Numbered from the stretch's first letter, positions 16,769 through 25,535 are shown. The stretch: 50,271 nt of DNA from JAFGHJ01 sp964606065 (GCA_964606065.1 CAZSEX010000010.1:1-50271), one strand, 5' to 3'. Translations and numbers: made by a program. Notes: a model not told the origin generated them from the sequence alone.

Positions 16769-16796
16769 TTGCAAATTAACGGATTAAAACTAATAT
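16769..16796 (+). promoter_or_regulatory. Possible promoter close to metY
   Basis: TTGCAA (16769-16774), a 16-bp spacer and TAATAT (16791-16796). It overlaps the only canonical upstream start codon (TTG 16769) of metY, so both cannot be right. A TTGACA at 16744-16749 has no -10 box at the normal distance. Confidence 0.35.
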
Positions 16797-18103
16797 ATAT
16801 AACCACAAGGGAGGGAAATAAAACAAAAAAGAAAAAATTCGAAACAATCAATCTGCATTCGGGACAGGAAAAAGTCGATAAAGAAGTGGGAGCGAGAGCC
16901 GTACCGATTTACCAGACCACGTCGTTCGTATTCAGGAACACAAAACACGCCGCAGACCTCTTTTCTTTAAAAAAAAACGGACATATTTACTCAAGAATTT
17001 CAAACCCGACTATTGAAGCCTTCGAGAAAAGAATAACCGATATAGAAGGCGGAATCGGCACAGTCGCGGTATCTTCCGGAATGGCTGCTGAAACACTCGC
17101 GCTTTTAGGAATAACACGATTGGGCGACGAAATAGTAGCGGGGAATAATCTTTACGGCGGAACTTACCAACTGCTCAATCATTCGTTACCAAAACTCGGT
17201 AGAACACCGGTTTTCGTAAATTCTTCAAACCCCGAAGACTTCGAAAACGCGATAACGGACAAAACAAGAATAGTATATATAGAAACCATAGGCAATCCGA
17301 AACTCGACGTCCCCGATTTTGAAAAAATCGCTAAAATAGCGCATAAAGCCGGAATACCTCTCGTGGTAGATAATACGGTAGGCGTGGGTATTGTACGCCC
17401 CATCGAATACGGAGCCGACATAATAATTCAATCTGCCACAAAATGGATCGGAGGACACGGAACTTCCATCGGCGGAGTAATAGTCGATTCCGGAAATTTC
17501 AAATGGAATAACGGAAAATTTCCTGAACTCGTAGACCCTGACCCCAGTTACCACGGAATAAGTTACTGGAAAAAATACGAAAACGCAGCCTTTATTAACA
17601 AAATACGCAGTCATATGTTAAGAGACTTTGGCGCATGCCTAAGTCCTTTCAACGCTTTTCTGCTCCTCCAGGGGCTTGAAACACTTCATTTACGAGTAGA
17701 AAGACACTGCGAAAACGCTCTCGCGATAGCAAAATTCCTGAAAACACACCCCGATGTCAACTGGGTAAATTATCCCGGGCTGCCCGAGCATTCCAGCCAT
17801 AAAACCGCAAAAAAATATTTAAAAAACAAATTCGGCGGACTTGTGGGATTCGGAATAAAGGGAGGGTTAAAAGCGGGGAAGAAATTTATTGAATCCGTCA
17901 AATTGCTCTCACACCTCGCGAATATCGGAGACGCCAAAAGTCTTGTAATACATCCCGCCTCTACCACTCATCAACAACTCACAAAAGAAGAACAAAAAGA
18001 AACAGGAGTAACCGAAGATTACATTCGCCTTTCAATCGGACTTGAAAATATTGAAGACATAAAAGAAGATATAGATCAAGCCTTAAAAAAGGCCGTCAGA
18101 TAG
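16769..18103 (+). CDS. metY: O-acetylhomoserine sulfhydrylase (MetY)
   Basis: PLP enzyme that makes homocysteine from O-acetylhomoserine and sulfide. Signatures: FETINLHSGQ at the N-terminus, PIYQTTSFVF, the PLP lysine in IIIQSATKWIGGHGTSIGG, and LRLSIGLE-like YIRLSIGLENIEDI at the end. At about 430 aa it is the usual length, longer than MetB-type CGS, which supports MetY. metX follows directly. The start is unclear: AGGGAGGG at 16808-16815 is an excellent Shine-Dalgarno site, but no in-frame ATG, GTG or TTG follows it before the conserved FETINLH. The only canonical in-frame start is TTG 16769, upstream of that site. Confidence 0.93.
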   Translation: MQINGLKLIYITTREGNKTKKKKFETINLHSGQEKVDKEVGARAVPIYQTTSFVFRNTKHAADLFSLKKNGHIYSRISNPTIEAFEKRITDIEGGIGTVAVSSGMAAETLALLGITRLGDEIVAGNNLYGGTYQLLNHSLPKLGRTPVFVNSSNPEDFENAITDKTRIVYIETIGNPKLDVPDFEKIAKIAHKAGIPLVVDNTVGVGIVRPIEYGADIIIQSATKWIGGHGTSIGGVIVDSGNFKWNNGKFPELVDPDPSYHGISYWKKYENAAFINKIRSHMLRDFGACLSPFNAFLLLQGLETLHLRVERHCENALAIAKFLKTHPDVNWVNYPGLPEHSSHKTAKKYLKNKFGGLVGFGIKGGLKAGKKFIESVKLLSHLANIGDAKSLVIHPASTTHQQLTKEEQKETGVTEDYIRLSIGLENIEDIKEDIDQALKKAVR

Positions 18104-18117
18104 TCTGAATATTAGTA

Positions 18118-19245
18118 ATGACAGAAAAAAATTTGGGAATAGTTGAAACTAAATATTTAACCGTTGGGAATCCACCTGACGAATTAAAATTGGAAAGCGG
18201 CGAGGAAATAGGACCCATCAAGGTCGCCTATGAAACTTACGGGAACCTGAATAAAGAAAGATCCAATGCCGTGCTTATAACTCACGCGTTTTCCGGTGAC
18301 GCTCACGTCGCGGGATACCACGAAGGCGACGATAAACCGGGCTGGTGGGACAATATGATTGGCCCGGGCAGAGCCTTCGATACAGATAAATACTATATAA
18401 TCTGTTCTAATGTTCTCGGAGGTTGCGGCGGAACAACGGGACCCTCTTCAATAAATCCTAAAACAGGAAAATCCTACGGCTTGGATTTCCCGCTTGTAAG
18501 CATAAACGATATGGTAAACTTACAGAGTAAACTCATCGACCACTTAGGAATAGAAAAACTACTCACGGTAGCCGGCGGTTCAATGGGAGGTATGCAGGCA
18601 TTATCCTGGCTGACAAAACACCCCGAAAGAATAAAAAGCGCGATTATAATAGCTTCGGCAATCAAACACTCCCCTCAGCAGATTGCCTTCCATGAAGTCG
18701 GAAGAGTATCGATAGTTTCCGATCCCGCGTGGAACAATGGAGATTACTACGGTAAAGAAGTCCCTGCAAGAGGACTCGCTCTTGCTCGAATGGTAGGACA
18801 TATAACATATATGAGCGATAAATCAATGATGGAAAAATTCGGCAGGCGAATCCGAAATGTAAAAGAAGGGCACAAATTCAACACCGGGTTCGAAATAGAG
18901 AATTATCTTCATTACAGAGGAAGTTCCTTTGTGGAGAGATTCGACGCCAATTCTTACTTATACATAACAAAAGCTATAGACTGCTACGATGCTTCTGAAG
19001 GAAAAAATCTTTGCGAACTTTTACAGGGAATAAAAGCAAAAGTTATGGTTCTCGCTTTCAAATCCGATTGGCTTTATCCGAAATATCAATCCAAAGAAAT
19101 CGTGAAAGCCTGTAAGGTTGCGGGAATCGACACCACGTTCTGCGAAATAGAATCCACATACGGACACGACGCCTTTCTTCTCGAAACAGAAGAAGAAACG
19201 GAACTGATAAAACATTTCCTGGCAAAAGTAGTACAGAATGGTTAA
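18118..19245 (+). CDS. metX: Homoserine O-acetyltransferase MetX
   Basis: Alpha/beta-hydrolase-fold enzyme that acetylates homoserine, feeding MetY. At 375 aa it is full length. KVAYETYG and LITHAFSGDAH lie near the N-terminus, NVLGGCGGTTGPSS near residue 100, and the nucleophile elbow GGSMGGMQALSW near residue 150. The catalytic Asp lies in FKSDWLYP and the His in YGHDAFLLE near residue 350. It lies 14 nt after metY and 2 nt before metW, so metY-metX-metW make a methionine operon. Confidence 0.96.
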   Translation: MTEKNLGIVETKYLTVGNPPDELKLESGEEIGPIKVAYETYGNLNKERSNAVLITHAFSGDAHVAGYHEGDDKPGWWDNMIGPGRAFDTDKYYIICSNVLGGCGGTTGPSSINPKTGKSYGLDFPLVSINDMVNLQSKLIDHLGIEKLLTVAGGSMGGMQALSWLTKHPERIKSAIIIASAIKHSPQQIAFHEVGRVSIVSDPAWNNGDYYGKEVPARGLALARMVGHITYMSDKSMMEKFGRRIRNVKEGHKFNTGFEIENYLHYRGSSFVERFDANSYLYITKAIDCYDASEGKNLCELLQGIKAKVMVLAFKSDWLYPKYQSKEIVKACKVAGIDTTFCEIESTYGHDAFLLETEEETELIKHFLAKVVQNG

Positions 19246-19247
19246 AA

Positions 19248-19847
19248 ATGCTTCGATACATAAGAGAGATAGAATTCCAGACGATATGTGATTATATTAA
19301 GGAAGGTTCTTCTGTTCTGGATCTGGGTTGCGGAGACTGTGAACTTCTTTCCCGGCTGGTTAAAAATAAAAATATAAAAGCCCAGGGAATAGAAATAGAC
19401 GAAAAGAAAATCTACGAATGCGTGAAAAAGGGAGTCTCTGTTCTACATGAAGACATAGATTACGGTCTGTCGGAATACAAAGATAAATCATTCGATTATA
19501 TAGTTCTACAGCAGAGTCTTTCGGAAGTAGTAAAAAAACCTGATAAAGTAATCCGGGACGCTCTCAGAGTCGGGAAAAAAGTGATAATCAGTTTTTCTAA
19601 TTTCGCTCATTATAGCGCGAGACTTCAGATTTTTCTGAAAGGAAGAACTCCCATAACACCTTCTCTCCCTTTCTCCTGGTACGACACTCCCAATCTTCAT
19701 TTTCTGAGTATTTCGGATTTTATTAAATACTGCAGAGAAAGAAAAATAAAAATAGAGAAAAAAACCTATTTAGGGACAAAAAGAAAAGCCCATTTTCTCC
19801 CGAATTTCTGCGCTCTTGTCGGTATCTTCATGATATCAAGAGAATAA
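19248..19847 (+). CDS. metW: Methionine biosynthesis protein MetW
   Basis: Methyltransferase-fold protein (199 aa) that is usually encoded directly after metX and is needed for MetX activity in some bacteria. The SAM-type motif SVLDLGCGDCELLSRL lies at residues 24-39, followed by GIEIDEKKI, a DYIVLQQSLSE stretch, and the family-typical WYDTPNLHFLSISDF near residue 145. It starts 2 nt after metX. It is convergent with the GH130 gene; only 21 bp separate the two stops and no hairpin terminator is visible between them. Confidence 0.95.
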   Translation: MLRYIREIEFQTICDYIKEGSSVLDLGCGDCELLSRLVKNKNIKAQGIEIDEKKIYECVKKGVSVLHEDIDYGLSEYKDKSFDYIVLQQSLSEVVKKPDKVIRDALRVGKKVIISFSNFAHYSARLQIFLKGRTPITPSLPFSWYDTPNLHFLSISDFIKYCRERKIKIEKKTYLGTKRKAHFLPNFCALVGIFMISRE

Positions 19848-19868
19848 AAACTCTATATAAAAGTAATT

Positions 19869-20816
19869 CTATTCGCCCGGACAACTATTTAAATATTCGA
19901 GAATATCATTCATTTTAGCAAAAGCAACACAGACTGAAGAATCGGCCGCACCGTAATACAATCTAAGTTCATTTTTCTCTTTATTAACGACAGCGCCTGT
20001 CGGGAAAACAACTCCCGAAACATCTCCAATAAACTCATACGGTTCTTTAGGGCCAAAAATCCATTCTTCGCTGCGTTTAATGACTCTCCAGGGCTCTTCG
20101 AGATCAAGAAGAGCAAGACCCGCCCTGTAAAGAGATCCGGAAGCGGTCTTACGCACACCGTGATATAAAATAAGCCAACCTTCTGAAGTTTCAATTGGCT
20201 GAGTACCCAATCCTACTCTATGATTATCCCAGGAACCACCCCTTCTATGCAGGAGAACACGGTGCTCCCCCCAATGAACGAGATCGGGAGAAAAACAAAT
20301 CCAGATATGTGCCTCTCCGCTCACTATGGGACGATGTATCAAAGCATATCTGCCGCCGAATTTTCTCGGAAAAAGAGAAGCGTCTTTATCCTCCGGAGGC
20401 AATAATGCTCCAAACTTTTCAATCGTCTCAAAATCTTGCGTTAAAGCGAGAGAAACTTTCGGACCGACAGAAGAATAGGAAACATAAGCTATAGCGTATT
20501 TTTTAAAATCCTCGAGCCAAACTATTCTCGGATCCTCGAGTCCCCATCTTTCCTCCGGATGCCCTTCGTAATATTCCATAGTGGGAGTTTTTTCGATATT
20601 CCAGTCCGTAATACCATCCTTGCTCCTGGCAAGAGTAAGATGAGAGAAACCCCGGAAATCTTCCACCCTTACTAAAAGTAAAGTTTCTCCATCGATAAAA
20701 GCCGCGCCGGGATTAAAGACAGAATGAGCGGGATATGGCCAGTTTGCTACTGTTAGAATTGGGTTACCTTTATATCTGCGGAATAAATTTGCTCCTGCAA
20801 CTTGCGGTAAAGCCAA
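19869..20816 (-). CDS. GH130-family glycoside phosphorylase/hydrolase
   Basis: Five-bladed propeller enzyme of glycoside hydrolase family 130, whose members phosphorolyse or hydrolyse beta-mannosides. NPGAAFIDGETLLLVRVED (residues 34-52), WGLEDPRIVWL near residue 90 and LGTQPIETSEGWLILYHGV near 210 are typical motifs. At 315 aa it is the expected length. AGGAGG with a 6-nt spacing fixes a TTG start at 20816. The promoter is at 20850-20878. The next gene on this strand upstream, 21581-23857, is a glycosyltransferase with a toroid domain, a frequent companion of GH130 in other genomes. The exact substrate cannot be read from the sequence. Confidence 0.9.
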   Translation of the reverse strand: MALPQVAGANLFRRYKGNPILTVANWPYPAHSVFNPGAAFIDGETLLLVRVEDFRGFSHLTLARSKDGITDWNIEKTPTMEYYEGHPEERWGLEDPRIVWLEDFKKYAIAYVSYSSVGPKVSLALTQDFETIEKFGALLPPEDKDASLFPRKFGGRYALIHRPIVSGEAHIWICFSPDLVHWGEHRVLLHRRGGSWDNHRVGLGTQPIETSEGWLILYHGVRKTASGSLYRAGLALLDLEEPWRVIKRSEEWIFGPKEPYEFIGDVSGVVFPTGAVVNKEKNELRLYYGAADSSVCVAFAKMNDILEYLNSCPGE

Positions 20817-20849
20817 AATAAACCTCCTGTTAGGTTCAAAATCCTCATC

Positions 20850-20878
20850 AATATAATGAGAACTCCTTAAAAAGTCAA
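20850..20878 (-). promoter_or_regulatory. Promoter of the GH130 gene
   Basis: Minus strand: TTGACT (20878-20873), a 17-bp spacer and TATATT (20855-20850). A leader of about 28 nt contains AGGAGG before the TTG start. Confidence 0.65.
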
Positions 20879-20986
20879 TGAGTCCCTAATTGGAGTTTCA
20901 TGATTTTTTTTCTTAAAACTTCACAAAACCTTATTTTAGCGTTAGCTAAGAAAGATTCTATTCAAGAGAAATATCTCGGAGATATA

Positions 20987-21043
20987 GTAGCGCGGGGGTT
21001 TATCCCCCGCAAATTACCTGTTGGGGACAAGCCCCAACTCTAC
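20987..21043. repeat. REPIN-like pair of GTAG/CTAC hairpins
   Basis: GTAG, hairpin GCGGGGG/CCCCCGC, a short linker, hairpin GTTGGGG/CCCCAAC, then CTAC. Read from the right it is GTAGAGTTGGGGCTTG, closely matching the single elements at 141 and 25536. Two REPs facing each other within under 100 bp is the REPIN arrangement. Confidence 0.65.
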
Positions 21044-21580
21044 TTGTGTTTCACCTGGAGTGAAATTGGGTGTTGATTTTATCCCCTTGTAAAAACCTTA
21101 AAACCATTGCGATTATTCCCTTACAAAGAATAAAGGTTTAAAAAAGCATGAAACTCCTGGTCCCTAAAAGAAATCGACCCACAAAGACGCAAAACCCAAC
21201 CACGCAAACCCGAACTAAACCACAGATTCCAATGATTAACACAAGATTTCTTATGCCACGAAGGCACTAAGACACAAAGGAAAACAACAAAAATATATAT
21301 GATTGTTGAAACCCTAACCCTCAACCACCCGTTATTCACATGTAGAACATATAGGGATTGTATTTTTTTACTATTTAATCAATCTGTAGGAGGGGCTTCC
21401 AAGCCCCGAAAAGAACGTATCGCTGAGGTTTATTTCCAATAACTAATTAATTTGGTCATTCGCGTTTATTTGCCTTCTAATTCAGTTTTCAATTTTCTAA
21501 TTTGCAACTTTCAATTTACAACTAACTTCTTTTTCGTGTATTTCGTGTGTTTCGTGGTTTAAAAAATTTTGTATTAATCT
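21044..21580. repeat. Repeat-rich spacer between the GH130 and GT genes
   Basis: No gene seen. A GTAG-headed hairpin lies at 21386-21408 (GGGGCTT/AAGCCCC) after the word 'ctatttaatcaatct', which also occurs at 25490-25505. Words of the 'acaaagacgcaaaacc', 'ccacgaaggcactaagacac' and 'cgtgtatttcgtgtgtttcgtgg' type lie at 21178-21290 and 21530-21562. Confidence 0.6.
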
Positions 21581-23857
21581 TTATTTCTCCGTGATTTCAT
21601 GCATAAGGAGAAGAACATAGAGCCAGGAAAGCAAAGACTCCGCACCTTCATTGAGATTTAATCTCGAAGAGTGAATTCCATCCCTGCACCCGCCGGTTTT
21701 AAAGTTGTAAAGTGTTTCATTTATCTCGTTATCCCCGAGGAACCAGTTATAACACCATTTAATCCTTTCTAAAAATTTTTTTTCTCCCGTGGTTTTGTAA
21801 GCCGCATAACACGCGTCTATGAGCGCCGCACTCTCCACGGGCTGCTGGTCAAAATTTGCTTTTTTGCCGCCTCTTTTCAACCAGCCATTATTTCCAATCA
21901 AAGACAAATGTCCTTTCTCTCTGTCGGTTTGCAAATCCAACAACCAGTTAAGGGTTTTCAATCCCCACGTTTTCATCTCCTCGGAATCCATATCCGCGCC
22001 CAGAGATATCAAAGCCTGGGGCAATCTTCCGTTTTCATAACTTACCACATCCTCACACCATAACCAATCATCAGAGGAATTGGCTTTAAAAGCGCTTAAA
22101 AGCCTATCCCCTAACTTCGATTTCAAGTTCCTGGCGTTAACATCACCCGGAAACATCTTCAAATAATCTATCAGAGCAATTATGGTGAAAGCCCACGCTC
22201 TCGGAGATTTAAAAGAATAAGCGGCTCCCAGAGCCTGCTGAAAAAGTTGTGTGGCACAGGCGGTAAGATTCTCATCAAGATTCACCACAATAATTTTTCC
22301 CAGAGCCCACAGAAATCTTCCGTGTGAATCCTCAGAATCCCCATCATCCTGCCATTTTCTGTCGTAAGAAAGAAAATTTTTTACCTTTCCGCTTCTTGAA
22401 TCATACGCGAATAATAAAAAAGAAAGATACGTATCGATCAAAGGTAAAACCGAATATTCTTTGGAAAGAGTCCAGTATCTCATAGCCACAATTAAAGCTC
22501 TGGCGTTATCATCGGTGGTATAACCGTGAGTTTTATTTGGAAGGAAAAAAGTCGAGTGCTGAAGAATCCCTGTACTGTCGCTCAATCTTCTTAAATGTTC
22601 GAGATTAATTTCCGGCAACTCCTGCACCTTTACGGATTCTTCAATTTTTCTCTGTATTAATCCCGACTTGATCCTGAGCCTAAATTCCTCCTGTATGCTT
22701 CCAAATAAATTGATATACGAACACGCCACTTCTTTCCATATCATACTTCTTCCGTATTGATAAGCTCTTTTCCTTATTCGATCTCTTAATTGCTCATCTC
22801 GGAGTAATTTCAAAACAGCTTCTGTCAGAGCTTTCTCATCTCCTATAGGCACAATTATTCCGCGCTCATCCGAAAGCAATTCTTCCGCGTACCAGTAATC
22901 CGTCGATACTGTGGCTTTACCACAGGCAACCGCGTAAGAAAGAGTGCCCGAAGAAATTTGCTCTCTGGATAAGTAAGGCGTAACGTAGATATCCGCCATT
23001 ACAAGATATTTTATCAATTGTTCTAGAGTAACAAATCTGTTATGGAAAATTATATTTTTCTCAAGATCTAATTTATTCACAAGTCTTTTCAAAGAAATCC
23101 TGTATTCTTCTCCCCTTTCTCTCTTTATAACAGGGTGTGTCTCGCCCACTATAAGGTATATGGCTTCAGGAAATTCTTTTACAACTTCGACCATCGATTT
23201 TATAGCGACTTCGATACCTTTACCTGGACCAATAAGACCAAACGTCATCATGACTTCACGACCCCCCATCTGGAAATCATCCCTGTAATAAGAGGGATCA
23301 AGGAACGGAACATCCGGAGCGCCATGAGATATCATTTTAATCTTTTCCTCCGGAACATCGTAAACGTCTTTTAACAACTCTACACCTTTATTCGCAAGCA
23401 CTATGATTTTTGTAGAAAGTGAACAGAGCTGCGACAAAACTTTCTTCTGGTTCTCTCCCGGTTTGTCCAGAATAGTATGGAGAACCAACGCTATTGGCTT
23501 TTTAAGGTTCTCCGCGAGTGATAATATAAAGCTACCGTCATCTCCGCCAAAAATACCGAATTCATGCTGAATGCAGACCAAATCGGTCTCGGATAAATTC
23601 AAAAAATCAGCCGCTTTTCTATAATCACTTCGATTATGCGCTCTGATCTCGAAAAGCACTTCCTTCCCGTAGCGATATTCTTCTCCCTCGTCGGAAAGGG
23701 CGACAATCTGGACATCTTTCCCTTTCTCCGAGGGTTCACCATACAATTTAAAAATAGCATCCGTAAGATTACTGGTAAAGGTAGCTATACCACATTCTCT
23801 CGGTGGATAGGTTGAAACAAACGCCACAGGTAAACGCTTAAAAATTTTGACGCTCAT
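21581..23857 (-). CDS. GT4 glycosyltransferase fused to an (alpha/alpha) toroid domain
   Basis: A large two-domain protein of about 758 aa. Residues 1-380 are a GT-B glycosyltransferase of family 4: N-terminus VAFVSTYPPRECGIATFTSNL, HEFGIFGG, MTFGLIGPGKGIEVAI, SSGTLSYAVACGKATVSTDYW. Residues about 420-758 resemble a helical toroid glycosidase-like domain (HGYTTDDNARALIVAMRYW, CEDVVSYENGRLPQALISLG). Such fusions are seen beside GH130 phosphorylases, as here, and may both build and trim a mannan-like oligosaccharide. The promoter at 23868-23895 leaves only about 4 nt before ATG 23857; a GTG at 23860 is also possible. Confidence 0.85.
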   Translation of the reverse strand: MSVKIFKRLPVAFVSTYPPRECGIATFTSNLTDAIFKLYGEPSEKGKDVQIVALSDEGEEYRYGKEVLFEIRAHNRSDYRKAADFLNLSETDLVCIQHEFGIFGGDDGSFILSLAENLKKPIALVLHTILDKPGENQKKVLSQLCSLSTKIIVLANKGVELLKDVYDVPEEKIKMISHGAPDVPFLDPSYYRDDFQMGGREVMMTFGLIGPGKGIEVAIKSMVEVVKEFPEAIYLIVGETHPVIKRERGEEYRISLKRLVNKLDLEKNIIFHNRFVTLEQLIKYLVMADIYVTPYLSREQISSGTLSYAVACGKATVSTDYWYAEELLSDERGIIVPIGDEKALTEAVLKLLRDEQLRDRIRKRAYQYGRSMIWKEVACSYINLFGSIQEEFRLRIKSGLIQRKIEESVKVQELPEINLEHLRRLSDSTGILQHSTFFLPNKTHGYTTDDNARALIVAMRYWTLSKEYSVLPLIDTYLSFLLFAYDSRSGKVKNFLSYDRKWQDDGDSEDSHGRFLWALGKIIVVNLDENLTACATQLFQQALGAAYSFKSPRAWAFTIIALIDYLKMFPGDVNARNLKSKLGDRLLSAFKANSSDDWLWCEDVVSYENGRLPQALISLGADMDSEEMKTWGLKTLNWLLDLQTDREKGHLSLIGNNGWLKRGGKKANFDQQPVESAALIDACYAAYKTTGEKKFLERIKWCYNWFLGDNEINETLYNFKTGGCRDGIHSSRLNLNEGAESLLSWLYVLLLMHEITEK

Positions 23858-23867
23858 CACAAATATT

Positions 23868-23895
23868 ATTTTACGCTATTTCACTTAAAAGTCAA
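23868..23895 (-). promoter_or_regulatory. Leaderless-type promoter of the GT/toroid gene
   Basis: Minus strand: TTGACT (23895-23890), a 16-bp spacer and TAAAAT (23873-23868). ATG 23857 begins 11 nt past the -10 box. No Shine-Dalgarno site. Confidence 0.65.
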
Positions 23896-23953
23896 CGAGA
23901 AAAATGTTCATTAAATATAAAATAAACTAAACTATATCACTCCTTTGTTACCA

Positions 23954-23989
23954 TAAAAAAAAGAGGCGGGAAACCCCGCCTCTTTTTTT
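23954..23989 (-). terminator. Terminator of the zinc-ribbon/lipoprotein unit
   Basis: An 8-bp GC stem GAGGCGGG / CCCGCCTC with AAAC loop, extended by A/T pairs. Both strands show a T tract after it, so it can work in both directions. It lies 18 bp beyond the stop at 24007. Confidence 0.85.
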
Positions 23990-24006
23990 AGACTTAATTA
24001 CAAAGA

Positions 24007-24985
24007 TTATGGAAGTTCCGGAATATTTCCCATTGCAAGATAATCTTCGAGATTACCTTCCGTACCATCTGGGAAGACAATCGTAATATCAGAAGAGTAA
24101 ATTCCATCGTCTTCCGGATCCAATAATACGTAACCACCTATGTCCGCGGCATGATTGCCATTTTTCGTTATTTCGCCGCTCACTTCGCGTCTTTCGTACT
24201 CTACACTGTCGATAATTTCAGTATTCCCTTCATCAGAGATATCGATATCCATTTTCCATCCATCGGAATCGGACAGAACTATTTCTTCCGGTTCGTCATT
24301 ATTCGCAGTAACTTCGAAATCGACTCTGTAATCATTGGTTAAATTTTCCGTCCATAAACTAACGGTACCTGTAAAACTGGTATCAATAGCGACATCGGAA
24401 GTCATGGCGATTCCTACCTGTATCACATCGACAATCTCATAGACAAAACTTACTTCATTTATCTCGTCTAACGAAAGATATGCGGCTTCGAGTTTTAACC
24501 AGGCAAGCAACTCATCATCCGAATAAACGCCCGCCCAAAGATCTGTAGGCATAGAATCCTCGTAAAATGTAAGTGAATCAATAAGAATTTCAGCCTTATG
24601 CGCAATAGAAGCGGTATCTAAATAAGACCACTCAAACAGGATAGCATTTGCTGGATCGCCCGCTTCATAAAGATACCATTTATCTGTGCTTCCATCGTAT
24701 CTCCACGTACCATAGAGTGTATCTAAACCATATGGTTCGGAATTTCTGAGTTTTTCGACCGAAGCATTTCCTAAGATTTCAATATAGCTGGCAATTCCAG
24801 GATCAGGGGGGTTTTTAGACTGAAAATCGGTAATAATCATTGTGGATTCATCCATCATGGCTTCACCAACCATGGTGCTTAATCCGGCGAGAAACGCCTC
24901 TGTATCGCTCCTGGTAACTTCACTGCTGCATGAAATACAACAACGCAAGACCAATTAGTACTAAACAAAGTTTAGAAAGTTTCAT
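24007..24985 (-). pseudogene. Secreted lipoprotein with an apparent frameshift in its signal peptide
   Basis: Unknown protein of about 325 aa, mature part rich in Asp, Glu, Ser and Thr with beta-strand character (AIDTSFTGTVSLWTENL, DSVEYERREVSGEI). An AAGGAAG followed by ATG at 24985 opens a perfect signal peptide, MKLSKLCLVLIGLALL, which then runs into a stop after 21 codons. Removing one base near 24937 joins it to the long frame and gives ...LALL-ISC-SSEVTRS, a good lipobox with Cys. Without this repair the long frame has only a TTG at 24954 and no signal. A sequencing error or a true frameshift are both possible. It follows the zinc-ribbon gene by 16 nt. Confidence 0.7.
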
Positions 24986-25001
24986 AAAAACTTCCTTTTC
25001 T

Positions 25002-25265
25002 TTACAATCTTTCTTTCTGTTTTAATCTGGGCGACACGGAAAAAGTATAATTACAAAAAGGACATTTATAAGGGGATTTACTTTTCTTCATAAAAAACAC
25101 TCGCCCGCATTCAGGACACTTAAACTCCTCTAAATCATCAGTCTCCTCTGTTTCTCCCACAAATAACATAACACCACGACACTCAGGACACACAGGATTC
25201 TTATTTTCTTTATCAGAAGAAATGTAAACAGAAGTTCCACACCCCTTACATTCAAATTCTTTCAT
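25002..25265 (-). CDS. Double zinc-ribbon protein
   Basis: An 87-aa protein with four CxxC pairs (CKGC, CPEC, CPEC, CPFC), which make two zinc ribbons of about 25 residues each, separated by an acidic linker (VGETEETDDLEE). It contains no enzyme motif, so it may be a regulatory or adaptor protein. It is the first gene of a unit with the lipoprotein. The promoter TTGACA-N17-TATAAT ends 8 nt before the ATG, with no Shine-Dalgarno site, so this is the clearest leaderless gene of the window. Confidence 0.8.
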   Translation of the reverse strand: MKEFECKGCGTSVYISSDKENKNPVCPECRGVMLFVGETEETDDLEEFKCPECGRVFFMKKSKSPYKCPFCNYTFSVSPRLKQKERL

Positions 25266-25273
25266 ATAGTATA

Positions 25274-25302
25274 ATTATACGAAAACACCCCATATATGTC
25301 AA
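25274..25302 (-). promoter_or_regulatory. Consensus leaderless promoter of the zinc-ribbon gene
   Basis: Minus strand: TTGACA (25302-25297), a 17-bp spacer and TATAAT (25279-25274), both perfect. The ATG starts 9 nt past the -10 box, where transcription should begin. Confidence 0.85.
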
Positions 25303-25436
25303 GGATGAAAAGCACACCTCCCCCATTTTTGAACCACAAAGCCCGCAAAGGACACAAAGGAACAACAAAAAACAAAATTTCATTTCCTAAAAACACCCCT
25401 AACCACCTTGAGCACTAAAAGAAACAACAAATTGCA

Positions 25437-25473
25437 CCCCGATACAGTCATACTTCCCTACGGGACAGGCAAA
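25437..25473. repeat. Hairpin cassette, second copy of the 7901 type
   Basis: Differs from 7901-7937 by one base (CGGGA for CGGGG) and shares the caggcaaa flank. Confidence 0.75.
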
Positions 25474-25535
25474 TAGCATGAATATTTTTATTATTTAATC
25501 AATCTGTAGCAGAGTCTTCTCTTTTTGAGACAAAC

